DNA from: Gammaproteobacteria bacterium
GTDB lineage: Bacteria > Pseudomonadota > Gammaproteobacteria > HK1
Assembly (NCBI GenBank): GCA_020444775.1
Contig: JAGRHX010000440.1
Location: 1-15,240, forward strand
Direction of reading: 5' to 3'
DNA: 15,240 bases
The notes under the pieces: generated by a model
What the model was told of the DNA's origin: nothing
What the model saw: only the letters and a program-made list of their open reading frames with translations
The model's database searches: none
Made by a program: the position numbers and the translations under genes
Part shown: positions 7,738-15,240 of the stretch, piece after piece
How positions within the stretch are numbered: position 1 is the first letter of the stretch
How the letters are laid out: every line of letters starts with the position of its first letter

Positions 7738-8805
7738 TCAGGCGCTCGCGCCAGCGGAGTGCGAATCCAGCTCCAACGCATCGCGCTCGGCGAGCCAGCA
7801 ACGGCTGCCGTGGTCCTCACTCAATCTGAACAACGGTGGCTTGGCGGTGCGGCACCTATCCATGACGCGTGCGCAGCGGTCCGCGAACGGGCAGCCGGGC
7901 GGCAATCGGATCAGGTTCGGCACCACGCCGGGGATTTCCTTGAGAGGCTGCTTGCCGTGCTCGAACTTGGCGCCGAGTCTCGGTATGGAGGCGAGCAGAC
8001 CCTGGGTGTACGGGTGACGGGCGGTCGTGAACAGCGCATCGATCGACAGATACTCCATCACCTGCCCGGCATACATCACGGCCACGTCGTCCGAGGTCTC
8101 GGCGATCACACCCAGATCGTGGGTGATCAGCATGATCGACATGCCCATCTCGTCCTGCAGGCCCAGCATCAAATCGAGGATCTGTGCCTGGATGGTGACG
8201 TCGAGCGCTGTGGTGGGCTCGTCGGCGATCAGCAGCTTGCCCTGGCAGGCGATGGCCATCGCGATCATGGCGCGCTGACGCATGCCGCCGGAAAACTGGT
8301 GCGGATAGTCATTGACCCGACTCTCCGGGCTCGGGATCCCCACCTGTGCGAGCATCTCCACCGCGCCCTGCATGGCATCACGACGGCTCGCGCCCCGGTG
8401 GACCATGAAGACCTCGGCGATCTGGTCGCCCAGGGTGTATACCGGGTTGAGCGAGGTCATCGGCTCTTGGAAGATCATCGATACGTCACGCCCGCGGATG
8501 GCGCGCATGCGGTCCTCGGGCAGCTGCAGCAGATCCTGTCCGTCGAGCACTATCCGACCATCGACGATGCGTCCGGGCGCCTGCACCAGACGCATGACCG
8601 ACAGCGCCGTCACCGATTTGCCGCTGCCCGATTCACCGAGCACGCCGAGCGTGCGGCCGCGGCGGATGTCCAGGTCCACGCCGTCGACCGCGCGCACACG
8701 CCCCTCGGGCGTGAAGAAGTGGGTGCGCAGATCGCGGATCCGCAGCAACGTATCCGTGCTGATCGAAGACCGGTCCATGGGATGGGACTCGTTGGCGGGG
8801 CTCAC
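7738..8805 (-). CDS. Dpp/Opp-type ABC transporter ATP-binding subunit D, second system
   Basis: This cytoplasmic ATPase has 355 residues. Walker A GESGSGKS is at 57-64, the Q-loop FQEP at 112-115 (Glu instead of the more usual Asp after Gln), signature FSGGMRQR at 171-178, Walker B LLIADEP at 191-197 (catalytic Glu196) and switch His229. The C-terminal region has RHPYTQGL and cysteines 305, 311, 318 and 336. The GTG start overlaps the stop of the upstream F gene by four bases (GTGA, 8802-8805), and AGGAG (8814-8818 on the complement) sits eight bases before it, so translational coupling is expected. An ATG ten codons further in (8778) is an alternative start. Confidence 0.92.
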   Translation of the reverse strand: MSPANESHPMDRSSISTDTLLRIRDLRTHFFTPEGRVRAVDGVDLDIRRGRTLGVLGESGSGKSVTALSVMRLVQAPGRIVDGRIVLDGQDLLQLPEDRMRAIRGRDVSMIFQEPMTSLNPVYTLGDQIAEVFMVHRGASRRDAMQGAVEMLAQVGIPSPESRVNDYPHQFSGGMRQRAMIAMAIACQGKLLIADEPTTALDVTIQAQILDLMLGLQDEMGMSIMLITHDLGVIAETSDDVAVMYAGQVMEYLSIDALFTTARHPYTQGLLASIPRLGAKFEHGKQPLKEIPGVVPNLIRLPPGCPFADRCARVMDRCRTAKPPLFRLSEDHGSRCWLAERDALELDSHSAGASA

Positions 8806-9848
8806 GACGCGCGCTCCTGGACGGCGCCCGCGGTGGCACCAGGGTGCAGATGACAGGCGACGAAATGGCCGGGCGCGACCTCGACAATCGGCGGCTCGAT
8901 ACGTCTACAGTGTTCCATCACCTTCGGACAGCGGGTGTGGAATCGACAGCCGCTCGGCGGATTGATGGGGCTGGGCACGTCGCCGCGCAGGATGATCCGC
9001 TGCCGGCGTCTGGCGCCGGCCTCCGCCTTGGGCACCGCGGAGATCAAGGCCTCGGTATAGGGATGCTTCGGATTCTGGTAGAGGTCCCTGTCGCTTGCCA
9101 GCTCGACCATCTTGCCCAGATACATCACCGCCACCCGGTCGGCGATGTGCTCGACTACCGACAGGTCGTGGGCAATGAACAGGAAGGAGAATCCGAATTC
9201 GGCCTTCAGCGAGTCGAGCAGATTGATCACCTGAGCCTGAATGGACACGTCTAGCGCCGACACCGGCTCGTCGGCAACCACCAGGCGAGGTGACATCGCG
9301 AGCGCCCTGGCGATGCCGATGCGTTGACGCTGTCCGCCCGAGAACTCGTGGGCGTAGCGATTCATGTGCTCGGGCTGCAGACCAACCTTCGCCATCAGAT
9401 CGCGCACGTGCTCGCGCCAGGCCCGGTCCTTGTTGTGCACGCGATAGGCCTCACCGACCAGCTCGCTGACCCTGAAACGAGGATTCAGCGAGGCGTAGGG
9501 ATCCTGGAAGACCATCTGCATCTGCTGGCGCACGGCGGTGAGCCCTGCACCATCCAGCCGCGTGATGTCCTGCCCGTCGAACATGATGCTGCCGGCGGTC
9601 GGTTGGTACAGACGCAACACCAGTCGGCCGATGGTCGACTTGCCGCAGCCCGATTCACCGACCAGACCGAGCGTCTCTCCGCGTCGCACGGCGAAGCTCA
9701 CGCCGTCGACCGCGTGCACGTGGGCGACCACGCGCTTGAGCAACCCGGCGCGGATCGGGAAATGCATCTTCAGGTCGCGCACCTCGAGAATGGCGCGGTC
9801 TGGCGCCGCGTTCCGGGTGGCGGGCTGCATGTCGGGAACGCTCACCAT
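8802..9848 (-). CDS. Dpp/Opp-type ABC transporter ATP-binding subunit F, second system
   Basis: This cytoplasmic ATPase has 348 residues. Walker A GESGCGKS is at 64-71, the Q-loop FQDP at 114-117, signature FSGGQRQR at 169-176, Walker B LVVADEP at 189-195 (catalytic Glu194) and switch His228. The C-terminal extension includes KHPYTEAL and cysteines 301, 307, 314 and 332. AGGAAGGG (9854-9861 on the complement) precedes the ATG by five bases. A GTG one codon later, with eight-base spacing, is an equally plausible start. The gene begins one base after the stop of the C permease. In this operon F precedes D, unlike the first cassette. The N-terminal region is shorter than that of the F subunit at 5003-6016, which argues against a recent duplication. 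Confidence 0.92.
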   Translation of the reverse strand: MVSVPDMQPATRNAAPDRAILEVRDLKMHFPIRAGLLKRVVAHVHAVDGVSFAVRRGETLGLVGESGCGKSTIGRLVLRLYQPTAGSIMFDGQDITRLDGAGLTAVRQQMQMVFQDPYASLNPRFRVSELVGEAYRVHNKDRAWREHVRDLMAKVGLQPEHMNRYAHEFSGGQRQRIGIARALAMSPRLVVADEPVSALDVSIQAQVINLLDSLKAEFGFSFLFIAHDLSVVEHIADRVAVMYLGKMVELASDRDLYQNPKHPYTEALISAVPKAEAGARRRQRIILRGDVPSPINPPSGCRFHTRCPKVMEHCRRIEPPIVEVAPGHFVACHLHPGATAGAVQERAS

Positions 9849-9849
9849 C

Positions 9850-10785
9850 TCAGCCCTTCCTCATGCGCGGATCGAAGAGGTCGCGCAGCGCGTCGCCGAC
9901 CAGGTTGATACCGAGGGCTGCCAGGAAGATGGCAAGCCCCGGCAGTGTGGACAGCCACCACAGCGTGAGCATGTAGTCGCGACCCTCGGCCAGCATCAGA
10001 CCCCAGGACGGCGTCGGTGGCTGGATGCCCAGGCCGAGAAAGCTGAGGAAGGTCTCGCGAATGATGGCGCGTGCGATCTCGACCGTGGCGATGACCAGGA
10101 TCGGCGCGGCCAGATTGCTGAGGATATGCTTGAGCACGATACGTGAATGGCTCAGGCCCTGGGCCACCGCGGCCAGGACGAACTCCTGCTCGCGCAGCTT
10201 CTTGGTCTCGATACGGGTCACGCGGGCGAAGATCGGCCAGTTCGAGATACCCAGGGCCAGGATGATGTTCTCCATCGAGGCGCCGAGCACGATGACCAGG
10301 GTCATGGCGAGCAGGATGAAGGGAAAAGCCAGCATGGCGTTGACCAGGAAGTCGACGATGGCGTCGACCTTGCCACCGAAGTATCCAGCGGCCAGCCCCA
10401 TAAGCACGCCGATCACCATCGACACCGCGACCGCGCACAGTCCGACCATCAAGGAGATCCGCGCGCCGTAGATGATCCTCGAGAACAGATCGCGGCCGAG
10501 CTGGTCGGTGCCGAGCAGATAGCTCGGATCGCCACCTTCGAGAAAGCTCGGCGGTGTCAGCCGCGACAGAATGTCCTGCTCGAGCGGATCGTGGGTCGCG
10601 ACGTACGGTGCGAACACCGCGACGAAGATCAAGGTCAGCATCAGGATCAGACCGAACACGCCCATACGCAGCTGCCACATCCGGCGCAGGACGATCCTCG
10701 CTCGGGACGGTGGCGCCTCGCTACTCGATGAGCTGTCCGTTGCCGGCTCGAAGGCCGGCCCGGGCTTGGTTGCGTAGTCACTCAT
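9850..10785 (-). CDS. Dpp/Opp-type ABC transporter permease, C subunit, second system
   Basis: From the ATG at 10785 this channel subunit has 311 residues. It has a Ser/Pro-rich cytoplasmic tail of about 40 residues, a first helix at about 42-62, the DppC hallmark [13 protein letters not shown] at 91-103, the EAA coupling loop from about 200 ([12 protein letters not shown]), and the usual end [15 protein letters not shown]. An in-frame TTG at 10893 would add 36 residues made of Thr-Gly-Arg repeats from the tandem-repeat DNA. It has no ribosome site and is rejected. The ATG at 10785 itself has only a weak GGA nine bases upstream, so initiation may depend on coupling to an overlapping upstream reading frame that ends at 10778. 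That coupling is speculative. Confidence 0.9.
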   Translation of the reverse strand: MSDYATKPGPAFEPATDSSSSSEAPPSRARIVLRRMWQLRMGVFGLILMLTLIFVAVFAPYVATHDPLEQDILSRLTPPSFLEGGDPSYLLGTDQLGRDLFSRIIYGARISLMVGLCAVAVSMVIGVLMGLAAGYFGGKVDAIVDFLVNAMLAFPFILLAMTLVIVLGASMENIILALGISNWPIFARVTRIETKKLREQEFVLAAVAQGLSHSRIVLKHILSNLAAPILVIATVEIARAIIRETFLSFLGLGIQPPTPSWGLMLAEGRDYMLTLWWLSTLPGLAIFLAALGINLVGDALRDLFDPRMRKG

Positions 10786-10973
10786 GTCGCTGCATCCGGT
10801 CGGGTCCCTCGCTGTCAGGAATGGGCCATCTCGAGACGTGCCAGCCTGTGCTCCAGTCCGTTTCCCAGTCCGTGTCCCAGTCCGTGGGGCCAATGTGTCG
10901 GCCGCGCAGCGCCCGCGTCACCGGCACGAGGACGCTCGCCAGGATTGCGTGCCGCTCGTGCTCCTTCGGGTAT
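10786..10973 (-). other. 188-bp spacer between the permease genes of the second transporter
   Basis: This gap is unusually wide for two subunits of the same channel, which are only three bases apart in the first cassette. It contains the four-copy 12-bp tandem repeat and an open frame that runs through the repeat and overlaps the start of the C permease gene. I see no convincing promoter or terminator in it. Confidence 0.6.
10839..10886 (-). repeat. Four-copy 12-bp tandem repeat
   Basis: Read on the - strand, the units from 10886 down are CACGGACTGGGA, CACGGACTGGGA, AACGGACTGGAG and CACAGGCTGGCA. The first two are identical and the fourth is the most diverged. The period of 12 keeps every reading frame intact. 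One - strand frame gives TDWD, TDWE, TDWS, TGWH, and another gives Arg-Thr-Gly repeats. Slippage-prone short repeats like this can vary in copy number between strains. Confidence 0.85.
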
Positions 10974-11894
10974 TTAGTCGAAACGAATCCTCGGGTCGAT
11001 CCAGGCCGCGCCCAGATCCGCGGCCAGATTGGCGAGAATGGTGAAGGCGGACAGGATGAGGACCACGCCCTGGACCACCGGGAAATCACCGACCTGGATC
11101 GATTCGACCGCCAGGCGTCCAAGTCCGGGCCAGGCGAACACCGTTTCGGTCACCACCGCGCCGCCAAGCAGGGCGCCGAACTGCACCCCGGTCACCGTGA
11201 CCAGCGGTATGGCCGCGTTGCGAAAAGCGTGCTTCATCAGCACTTTACGTTCAACCAGACCTTTTGCTCTGGCGGTTCGCACGAAGTCCTGTGAAAGCAC
11301 CTCGAGCATCCCCGATCGGACCAGCCGCATGTTCAGCGGCAGGGTGAAGGAAGCCAGGGTGACGGCCGGCAGGATCAGATGGATCAAGGTATCGCTACCC
11401 GAGGTCGGCAGCCATTTGAGCCAGACGCCGAACACGATCATCAGCATGATGCCGAGCCAGAACAGCGGCATCGCCTGACCGACCAGCACCACGAAGGTGA
11501 CGATGTTGTCGATCAGGGAGTAACGTCGCACGGCCGAGATCAGTCCGAGCGGAATGGCCAGCGCGGTCGCGATGATCTGCGCGGCGATGGCGAGCTTGAT
11601 GGTCGGCCACAAGGCCACGCCGATGAGATCGCTGGCCGGGACCTTGGCGACCCACGATGCACCGAAGTCGCCGTGCAGAACGATCCGGCCCAGCCAGTCC
11701 AGGTATTGCACCACCAAGGGGCGATCCAGCCCCAACTCGCGCTGGAATGCGGCAATATCCGCATCATCGGCGGTCTCCGGCAACAGCATCGCGGCCGGAT
11801 CCGCGGTGTAGAACAGCAGGAAGAAGGATACGACGGAGATGACGAAAGCCACTCCGAGCGCATGCAACAGCTTGTAGGTGATGTAGGTTCGCAC
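10974..11894 (-). CDS. Dpp/Opp-type ABC transporter permease, B subunit, second system
   Basis: This 306-residue inner-membrane channel subunit is the first gene of the second transporter operon. Its helices fall at about 10-29, 96-121, 128-158, 172-192, 232-255 and 272-295. The EAA coupling loop is at 203-230 (DFVRTARAKGLVERKVL onward), and it ends with DPRIRFD as is typical. The TADPAAMLLPE stretch after the first helix matches the DppB pattern. The GTG start is supported by AGGAG (11904-11908 on the complement) nine bases upstream. No coding sequence precedes it on this strand in the window, so its promoter should lie in 11895-12247. Confidence 0.92.
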   Translation of the reverse strand: MRTYITYKLLHALGVAFVISVVSFFLLFYTADPAAMLLPETADDADIAAFQRELGLDRPLVVQYLDWLGRIVLHGDFGASWVAKVPASDLIGVALWPTIKLAIAAQIIATALAIPLGLISAVRRYSLIDNIVTFVVLVGQAMPLFWLGIMLMIVFGVWLKWLPTSGSDTLIHLILPAVTLASFTLPLNMRLVRSGMLEVLSQDFVRTARAKGLVERKVLMKHAFRNAAIPLVTVTGVQFGALLGGAVVTETVFAWPGLGRLAVESIQVGDFPVVQGVVLILSAFTILANLAADLGAAWIDPRIRFD

Positions 11895-12247
11895 TCGGCG
11901 CTTCTCCTACCGTTTCCAGGCAAGCCACGCGCCCATTGTGACCATGGTGAGCGATCAAGTCACCCCTGTGAGGATCCCGTTCGGGAATTCATGCCGGGCA
12001 GCGCATGGGAATCGGGATCTCGATCCATGACCGAGCTCGCAGGGTTGCGCGCGATCGGACATCGATCCTCATGCCGTCACGATATCGCCACGATACGATA
12101 ATTGCACGGACCGGTGCCGGGGGCGCAGCCGGTCCACTGCACCGGGACGGCGATGCAGGCGTGCGACGCGCGGTATACACGCGCGCTCCAGGTTAGCGCG
12201 AACCGTTCGCACATTTACTGCCAGCACGTCCTCGAGGAGGCGCTTCG
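11895..12247. promoter_or_regulatory. Divergent intergenic region
   Basis: This 353-bp stretch separates the second transporter operon (leftward) from the membrane-protein gene at 12248 (rightward), so it should hold promoters for both. No gene is convincing in it. Visible structures are inverted repeats GATCCCG (11973-11979) with CGGGATC (12013-12019), CCGGTGC (12111-12117) with GCACCGG (12139-12145), and GCGCG (12168-12172) with CGCGC (12180-12184). The only AT-richer patch is at about 12078-12103. I could not find a canonical -35/-10 pair on either strand. Confidence 0.5.
12078..12102. promoter_or_regulatory. Paired CACGATA direct repeats with a -10-like element (operator/promoter candidate)
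   Basis: CACGATA occurs at 12078-12084 and again at 12089-12095, exactly 11 bases apart, about one helical turn. The first copy runs into the palindrome CGATATCG at 12080-12087, and the second runs into GATAAT at 12097-12102, which resembles a -10 box. This is the most AT-rich point of the intergenic region. The spacing suits a regulator bound to one DNA face, but no matching -35 is evident and the assignment is speculative. Confidence 0.3.
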
Positions 12248-13024
12248 ATGCAACTGTTGATGCTCAAGCTGTTGCTCGTGCCGCTGTTCCTGAGTCTGGT
12301 ATCGTTGGCCAGCGCGCGCTGGGGACCGGCCATCGGTGGCTGGCTGGCGGGCCTGCCGGTGGTGGGCGGGCCGATCCTGTTCCTGCTTGCGATCGAGCGT
12401 GGGCCGGTCTTTGCCGCTGACTCGGCGGTGGCGGCCTTGAATGGTCTTTGTGGCGCGATCGCGTTCGCCCTGGTCTACGCCTGGGCAGCGGTTCGTCTGA
12501 GCTGGCTGGAGTCGGCGATCAGCGCGGTCGGTGCCTGGCTGATGGTGACCGCGGTGCTGGCCGTTGCCAGGCCGGGGCTGGCCGTCGGTGCGTTGCTGGT
12601 GACAGTCATCCTGTTCCTGGTGCCGCGCTGCTTCCCGACGCCGTTGCCGTTCCGGCCGGCGGTCGTTCTGGGCCGCCGTGAGCTCGGTCTGAGGATGCTT
12701 GCGGGCGCACTGTTGACCTTGTTCACCACGGCGGTGGCCAGGCCCTTGGGACCGACCCTGACCGGGATGCTCGCGGTGTTTCCGATCCTGACCCTGATCC
12801 TGGCGGTGTTCTCGCATCGCAACAGTGGCGCCGGCTTCTGCACGATCCTGCTGCGCAGCATGATGGGCGGGCTGTACTCCTTCGTCGGTTTCTGCGTGGT
12901 CCTGGCCCTGACCATCCCACGACTGGGCACATACACGGGCTTTGCCGTGGCTGTGGCGGCAGCCCTCGGTATGCACGGCCTGGTTCGTCGATGGGGCATG
13001 GCGCGTCGACGGATGCCGCGCTGA
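12248..13024 (+). CDS. Integral membrane protein of unknown function with an internal duplication
   Basis: This protein of 258 residues consists almost entirely of hydrophobic segments, at about 5-23, 31-50, 62-81, 91-107, 110-127, 147-165, 172-189, 203-222 and 228-247. I do not recognise the family with confidence. Residues 26-37 (GPAIGGWLAGLP) and 168-179 (GPTLTGMLAVFP) share a GPxxxGxLAxxP pattern. With the same 142-residue offset, Gly66-Leu67, Phe73, Val76 and Ala78 match Gly208-Leu209, Phe215, Val218 and Ala220. This indicates two homologous halves, as in many small transporters. AGGAGG at 12235-12240, seven bases before the ATG, fixes the start. It stands alone, divergent from the transporter operon and convergent with acpH. 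A transport or permease role is inference only. Confidence 0.85.
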   Translation: MQLLMLKLLLVPLFLSLVSLASARWGPAIGGWLAGLPVVGGPILFLLAIERGPVFAADSAVAALNGLCGAIAFALVYAWAAVRLSWLESAISAVGAWLMVTAVLAVARPGLAVGALLVTVILFLVPRCFPTPLPFRPAVVLGRRELGLRMLAGALLTLFTTAVARPLGPTLTGMLAVFPILTLILAVFSHRNSGAGFCTILLRSMMGGLYSFVGFCVVLALTIPRLGTYTGFAVAVAAALGMHGLVRRWGMARRRMPR

Positions 13025-13077
13025 AGCGGTCACGGGTTGCGTAGTCTGGCGATCGCCTGACGGGTGACGACCTGAGT
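13025..13077. other. Short convergent spacer with a GGCGATCGCC palindrome
   Basis: The spacer lies between the membrane-protein stop and the acpH stop on the other strand. It contains the 10-bp palindrome GGCGATCGCC at 13048-13057. No T-run or longer stem is seen, so a terminator role is weak. Confidence 0.3.
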
Positions 13078-13713
13078 TCAGCCGTCGTTGCAGGTCGCCC
13101 GGGCTGCCGTCGGGTCGTGGGCGGCCTCGATCAGCTCGCCGCGGCGCTGGCTCGCGTAGCGCTGCAGGTCGCGGAAGAAGATGTCGAAGTCCTCGTGCAA
13201 GGCCGGATAGCGGTGGCGGATGTCCTCGAGCGAGCCGCGCAGCGGCGCCAGCCGTGGTCGGCGGGTGGCGATGCCATCCAGTGCCCGGCCGACGGCGTGC
13301 AGGTCGGCATAGGAGCCGAGCCAGTCCTGCGCTGCCATGTGTGGTGCGATGCGCGCCAGACGGGGAGGTAGCTCGGCATGCCGGGTGGCGAGCAGCGTAT
13401 AGACCCGCGCGGTGAAGCTCGCCAGCGGCTCGTTGCTGAATCGACCCCAGTGCCGGCACAGGAAGTGGTCGTAGCACAGGTCCACGATCACACCCGCGAA
13501 GCGCCGTCGGGTGCCGTGAAAACGGGCACGGCTGCGACGATGCATGGGATGAGCATCGGTGTAGGTGTCTATGGACCGGTGCAGGACGATGCCGCGTCGG
13601 ATGCCGGGGGCGAGCGTGGGGTCCGGTCGGCCCTTGACGAAATCGCCGTACAGGCTGCCGAGCAGACCGTCCTCGGTGGCCTCGGCGAGCAGCAGATGAG
13701 CCAGGTAGTTCAC
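13078..13713 (-). CDS. acpH: Acyl-carrier-protein phosphodiesterase (AcpH family)
   Basis: AcpH hydrolyses the phosphopantetheine arm from holo-acyl carrier protein, giving apo-ACP in the cytoplasm. The family is recognisable from MNYLAHLLLA (1-10), GDFVKG (23-28), HRSIDTYTD (45-53), VDLCYDHFLCRHW (77-89) and RRPRL (151-155). The histidines and aspartates in these motifs are the expected metal-site residues of this HD-like fold. The chosen GTG at 13713 gives 211 residues and the standard N-terminus. An in-frame GTG at 13740 would add MRFNRAGRV. Neither start has a clear ribosome-binding site, so the choice rests on the family pattern. The last 12 or so residues are Ala/Thr-rich and probably variable. 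The gene follows leuD in the same direction and may be cotranscribed with it. Confidence 0.88.
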   Translation of the reverse strand: MNYLAHLLLAEATEDGLLGSLYGDFVKGRPDPTLAPGIRRGIVLHRSIDTYTDAHPMHRRSRARFHGTRRRFAGVIVDLCYDHFLCRHWGRFSNEPLASFTARVYTLLATRHAELPPRLARIAPHMAAQDWLGSYADLHAVGRALDGIATRRPRLAPLRGSLEDIRHRYPALHEDFDIFFRDLQRYASQRRGELIEAAHDPTAARATCNDG

Positions 13714-13741
13714 GACGCGGCCGGCACGGTTGAAGCGCACG

Positions 13742-13769
13742 AGCGCTGGCGGTGGGCCCGCCAGCTGCT
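13742..13769 (-). other. Stem-loop between leuD and acpH
   Basis: GCTGGCGG at 13745-13752 pairs with CCGCCAGC at 13758-13765 around a five-base loop. AGC (13742-13744) can pair with GCT (13767-13769) past a one-base bulge. It sits in the 57-bp gap just before the possible acpH starts and has no T-run, so it could attenuate or process the leuD-acpH transcript. The role is inferred. Confidence 0.4.
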
Positions 13770-13797
13770 CACGCGATGTAAGACGCTGAACGTGGTG

Positions 13798-14406
13798 TCA
13801 ACGATAGCCGTGGGTGTAGGGCAGACGCTCATAGACCTCGCGTGTCTTGTCGACATTCTCGAGCAGCACACCGGTGGTGTCCCAGTGACCATCGAGCAGC
13901 GCCTTGCGACGATTCTCCGGTAGCTCGACCGGGATGCGCAGGTTGGCGCCGCTGATCACCATCTGGTCCAGATCCAGGGTCCACTCCACGCCCGGCTCGG
14001 CCTCGGCCGCATCCTGCAGTCGTTTCGCATCCTCTGGCGAGACACGTGCCGCCGGCATGCCGATACGCTCACAGTTGCCGGCAAAGATCTCGCCGTAGGA
14101 TACCCCGACGATGGCTTCTATGCCCCACCGCTTGAGGGCCTGCGGCGCATGCTCACGGCTCGATCCGCAGCCGAAATTCGAGTTCACGAACATGATCCGC
14201 GCGGTCTTCGCCGTCGGTCCGTTGAACGGATGGTCGGTCAGCTTGCCGTCGGCATCGTGGCGCACGTCATAGAACGGGTACTTGCCCATGTCGGCAAAGG
14301 TCAGCAGCTTCAGATAGCGTGCCGGCAGGATCCGGTCGGTGTCGATGTCGTTGCCACGAATGGCGATGGCCGTGCCGTCGATTCGGCTGATCTTCTGGTC
14401 GCTCAT
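13798..14406 (-). CDS. leuD: 3-isopropylmalate dehydratase small subunit
   Basis: LeuD is the swivel-domain partner of LeuC. The complex interconverts 2- and 3-isopropylmalate in leucine biosynthesis in the cytoplasm. The 202-residue length is normal. Conserved pieces are GNDIDTDRILPARYLK (18-33), the substrate-loop motif NFGCGSSREHAP (77-88), which contains the key GSSREH segment, and SYGEIFAGN (103-111). GGAG (14415-14418 on the complement) lies eight bases before the ATG. It follows leuC by 81 bp in the same direction. In many gammaproteobacteria leuB comes next, but here acpH does. No feature suggests damage. Confidence 0.97.
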   Translation of the reverse strand: MSDQKISRIDGTAIAIRGNDIDTDRILPARYLKLLTFADMGKYPFYDVRHDADGKLTDHPFNGPTAKTARIMFVNSNFGCGSSREHAPQALKRWGIEAIVGVSYGEIFAGNCERIGMPAARVSPEDAKRLQDAAEAEPGVEWTLDLDQMVISGANLRIPVELPENRRKALLDGHWDTTGVLLENVDKTREVYERLPYTHGYR

Positions 14407-14487
14407 GCTCTGGGCTCCGGTTGCGCGGCGTCGCGCGCCGCGGGCAGATCTGATTCGGTATCGAGTCCTGACTTGTGGGCTCGTCGC
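14407..14487 (-). other. leuC-leuD spacer with a small GC hairpin
   Basis: CGCGGCG at 14424-14430 and CGCCGCG at 14436-14442 form a 7-bp stem with a five-base loop. The 81-bp gap is wider than the tight leuCD junction in many genomes. No promoter is evident. Confidence 0.35.
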
Positions 14488-15240
14488 TCAGCCTTGCATC
14501 TCGCGCACGTCGGTGACGTGGCCGTTGACCGCGGCGGCGGCAGCCATGGCCGGCGACATCAGCAGGGTACGACCGCTGGGGCTGCCCTGGCGACCGACGA
14601 AGTTGCGGTTGCTGGTGCTGGCGCAGATCTGATTGCCGACCAGCTTGTCGTTGTTCATCGCCAGACACATCGAGCAACCGGCGTTGCGCCACTCGAAGCC
14701 GGCCTGCATGAATATCTCGTGCAGGCCTTCGGCCTCGGCCTGGGCCTTGACCTGCTGCGAACCGGGCACCACCAGTGCCTTGACGCCCTTGGCTACCGTG
14801 TTGCCACGTGCGATCTCGGCGGCGGCACGCAGATCGCTGATCCGGGAGTTGGTGCAGCTGCCGATGAAGACCACGTCCACGCCCACCTCGCTCATCTGCT
14901 GACCGGGCTTCAGCCCCATGTAGCGATAGGCCAGGTCGACTGTGGCCAGATCCGCCTCGTCGAAGCTGTCGCGTGCCGGCAGTGGCTCGTCCACGGCCAC
15001 GCTCTGGGCTGGCGTCACGCCCCAGGTGACCATGGGTGAGATGTCCTCGGCGCGCAGCCGCACGACGTCGTCGTAGACCGCGTCGGGGCCGGAGGCGACC
15101 GACTTCCAGTAGGCGACCGCGGCGTCCCAGGCCTCTGCGGGTGGGGCGTGCTCGCGACCCTTCAGGTAATCGAAGGTGGTCTGGTCGGGGTTCACGTAGC
15201 CGACCCGAGCGCCGCCCTCGATGGCCATGTTGCACACCGT
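14488..15240 (-). CDS. leuC: 3-isopropylmalate dehydratase large subunit (partial, C-terminal part)
   Basis: This is the catalytic aconitase-like subunit of isopropylmalate isomerase. Only the last 250 residues are in the window, roughly half of the usual 470. The frame is open to the edge and has no start inside. The visible part begins [14 protein letters not shown], a conserved LeuC segment. The three cysteines that hold the [4Fe-4S] cluster are present: GSCTNSR (fragment residue 129) and CSMC (189 and 192). The tail [20 protein letters not shown] and the end [14 protein letters not shown] are also typical. The GTG codon near the edge (15237) is internal and not a start. The gene is upstream of leuD in the same operon. 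Confidence 0.97.
   Translation of the reverse strand, partial: TVCNMAIEGGARVGYVNPDQTTFDYLKGREHAPPAEAWDAAVAYWKSVASGPDAVYDDVVRLRAEDISPMVTWGVTPAQSVAVDEPLPARDSFDEADLATVDLAYRYMGLKPGQQMSEVGVDVVFIGSCTNSRISDLRAAAEIARGNTVAKGVKALVVPGSQQVKAQAEAEGLHEIFMQAGFEWRNAGCSMCLAMNNDKLVGNQICASTSNRNFVGRQGSPSGRTLLMSPAMAAAAAVNGHVTDVREMQG

Noticed and set aside
7759..8853. Long + strand open frame antisense to the D ATPase gene of cassette 2
   Set aside because: The opposite strand encodes a complete ATPase with all catalytic motifs. This frame is His/Asp/Arg-rich and has no domain.
10839..10886. The tandem repeat as a possible CRISPR array
   Set aside because: The units are 12 bp and directly abutting with no spacers, and no cas genes are present.
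12215..13477. 420-codon - strand frame covering the membrane-protein gene and part of acpH
   Set aside because: It spans two better-supported genes, is dominated by Gln/Arg/Pro/His, and has no ribosome site or recognisable motif.

Overview
The window looks like chromosomal DNA from a high-GC proteobacterium, most likely a gammaproteobacterium. The reasons are the GC-rich codon usage, Shine-Dalgarno-led genes, an AcpH-type acyl-carrier-protein phosphodiesterase next to leuD, and a standard leuC-leuD pair. The organism cannot be named from sequence alone. No rRNA, tRNA, CRISPR array, transposase or phage gene is visible.

Layout: (1) bases 1-45 hold the hydrophobic tail of an unidentified + strand membrane protein. 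(2) Bases 268-6016 (+) are a complete family-5 (Dpp/Opp-type) peptide ABC transporter in the order binding protein, permease B, permease C, ATPase D, ATPase F. A strong stem-loop lies between the binding-protein gene and the rest. (3) A perfect 38-bp palindrome (6061-6098) separates this from a second, oppositely oriented transporter. (4) Bases 11894-6118 (-) are a second complete transporter of the same superfamily in a different order: permease B, permease C, ATPase F, ATPase D, binding protein. A four-copy 12-bp tandem repeat lies between its permease genes. (5) A 353-bp divergent intergenic region precedes a + strand integral membrane protein of unknown function (12248-13024) that has a visible internal duplication. 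(6) On the - strand at the right edge lie the 3' part of leuC, then leuD, then acpH.

Each transporter should be self-sufficient: a secreted binding protein captures an oligopeptide-like solute, two permeases form the channel, and two ATPases drive import. The different gene orders and visible sequence differences suggest two distinct systems rather than a recent tandem duplication. LeuC and LeuD form isopropylmalate isomerase, which acts in leucine biosynthesis. AcpH removes phosphopantetheine from holo-ACP and is probably carried along with leuCD rather than functionally linked to it.

I found no clear candidate for an entirely new biological system. The items most worth a second look are the duplicated membrane protein, the 12-bp repeat array with its overlapping small reading frame, the convergent palindrome, the post-binding-protein hairpin, and the leuCD-acpH arrangement with no leuB.
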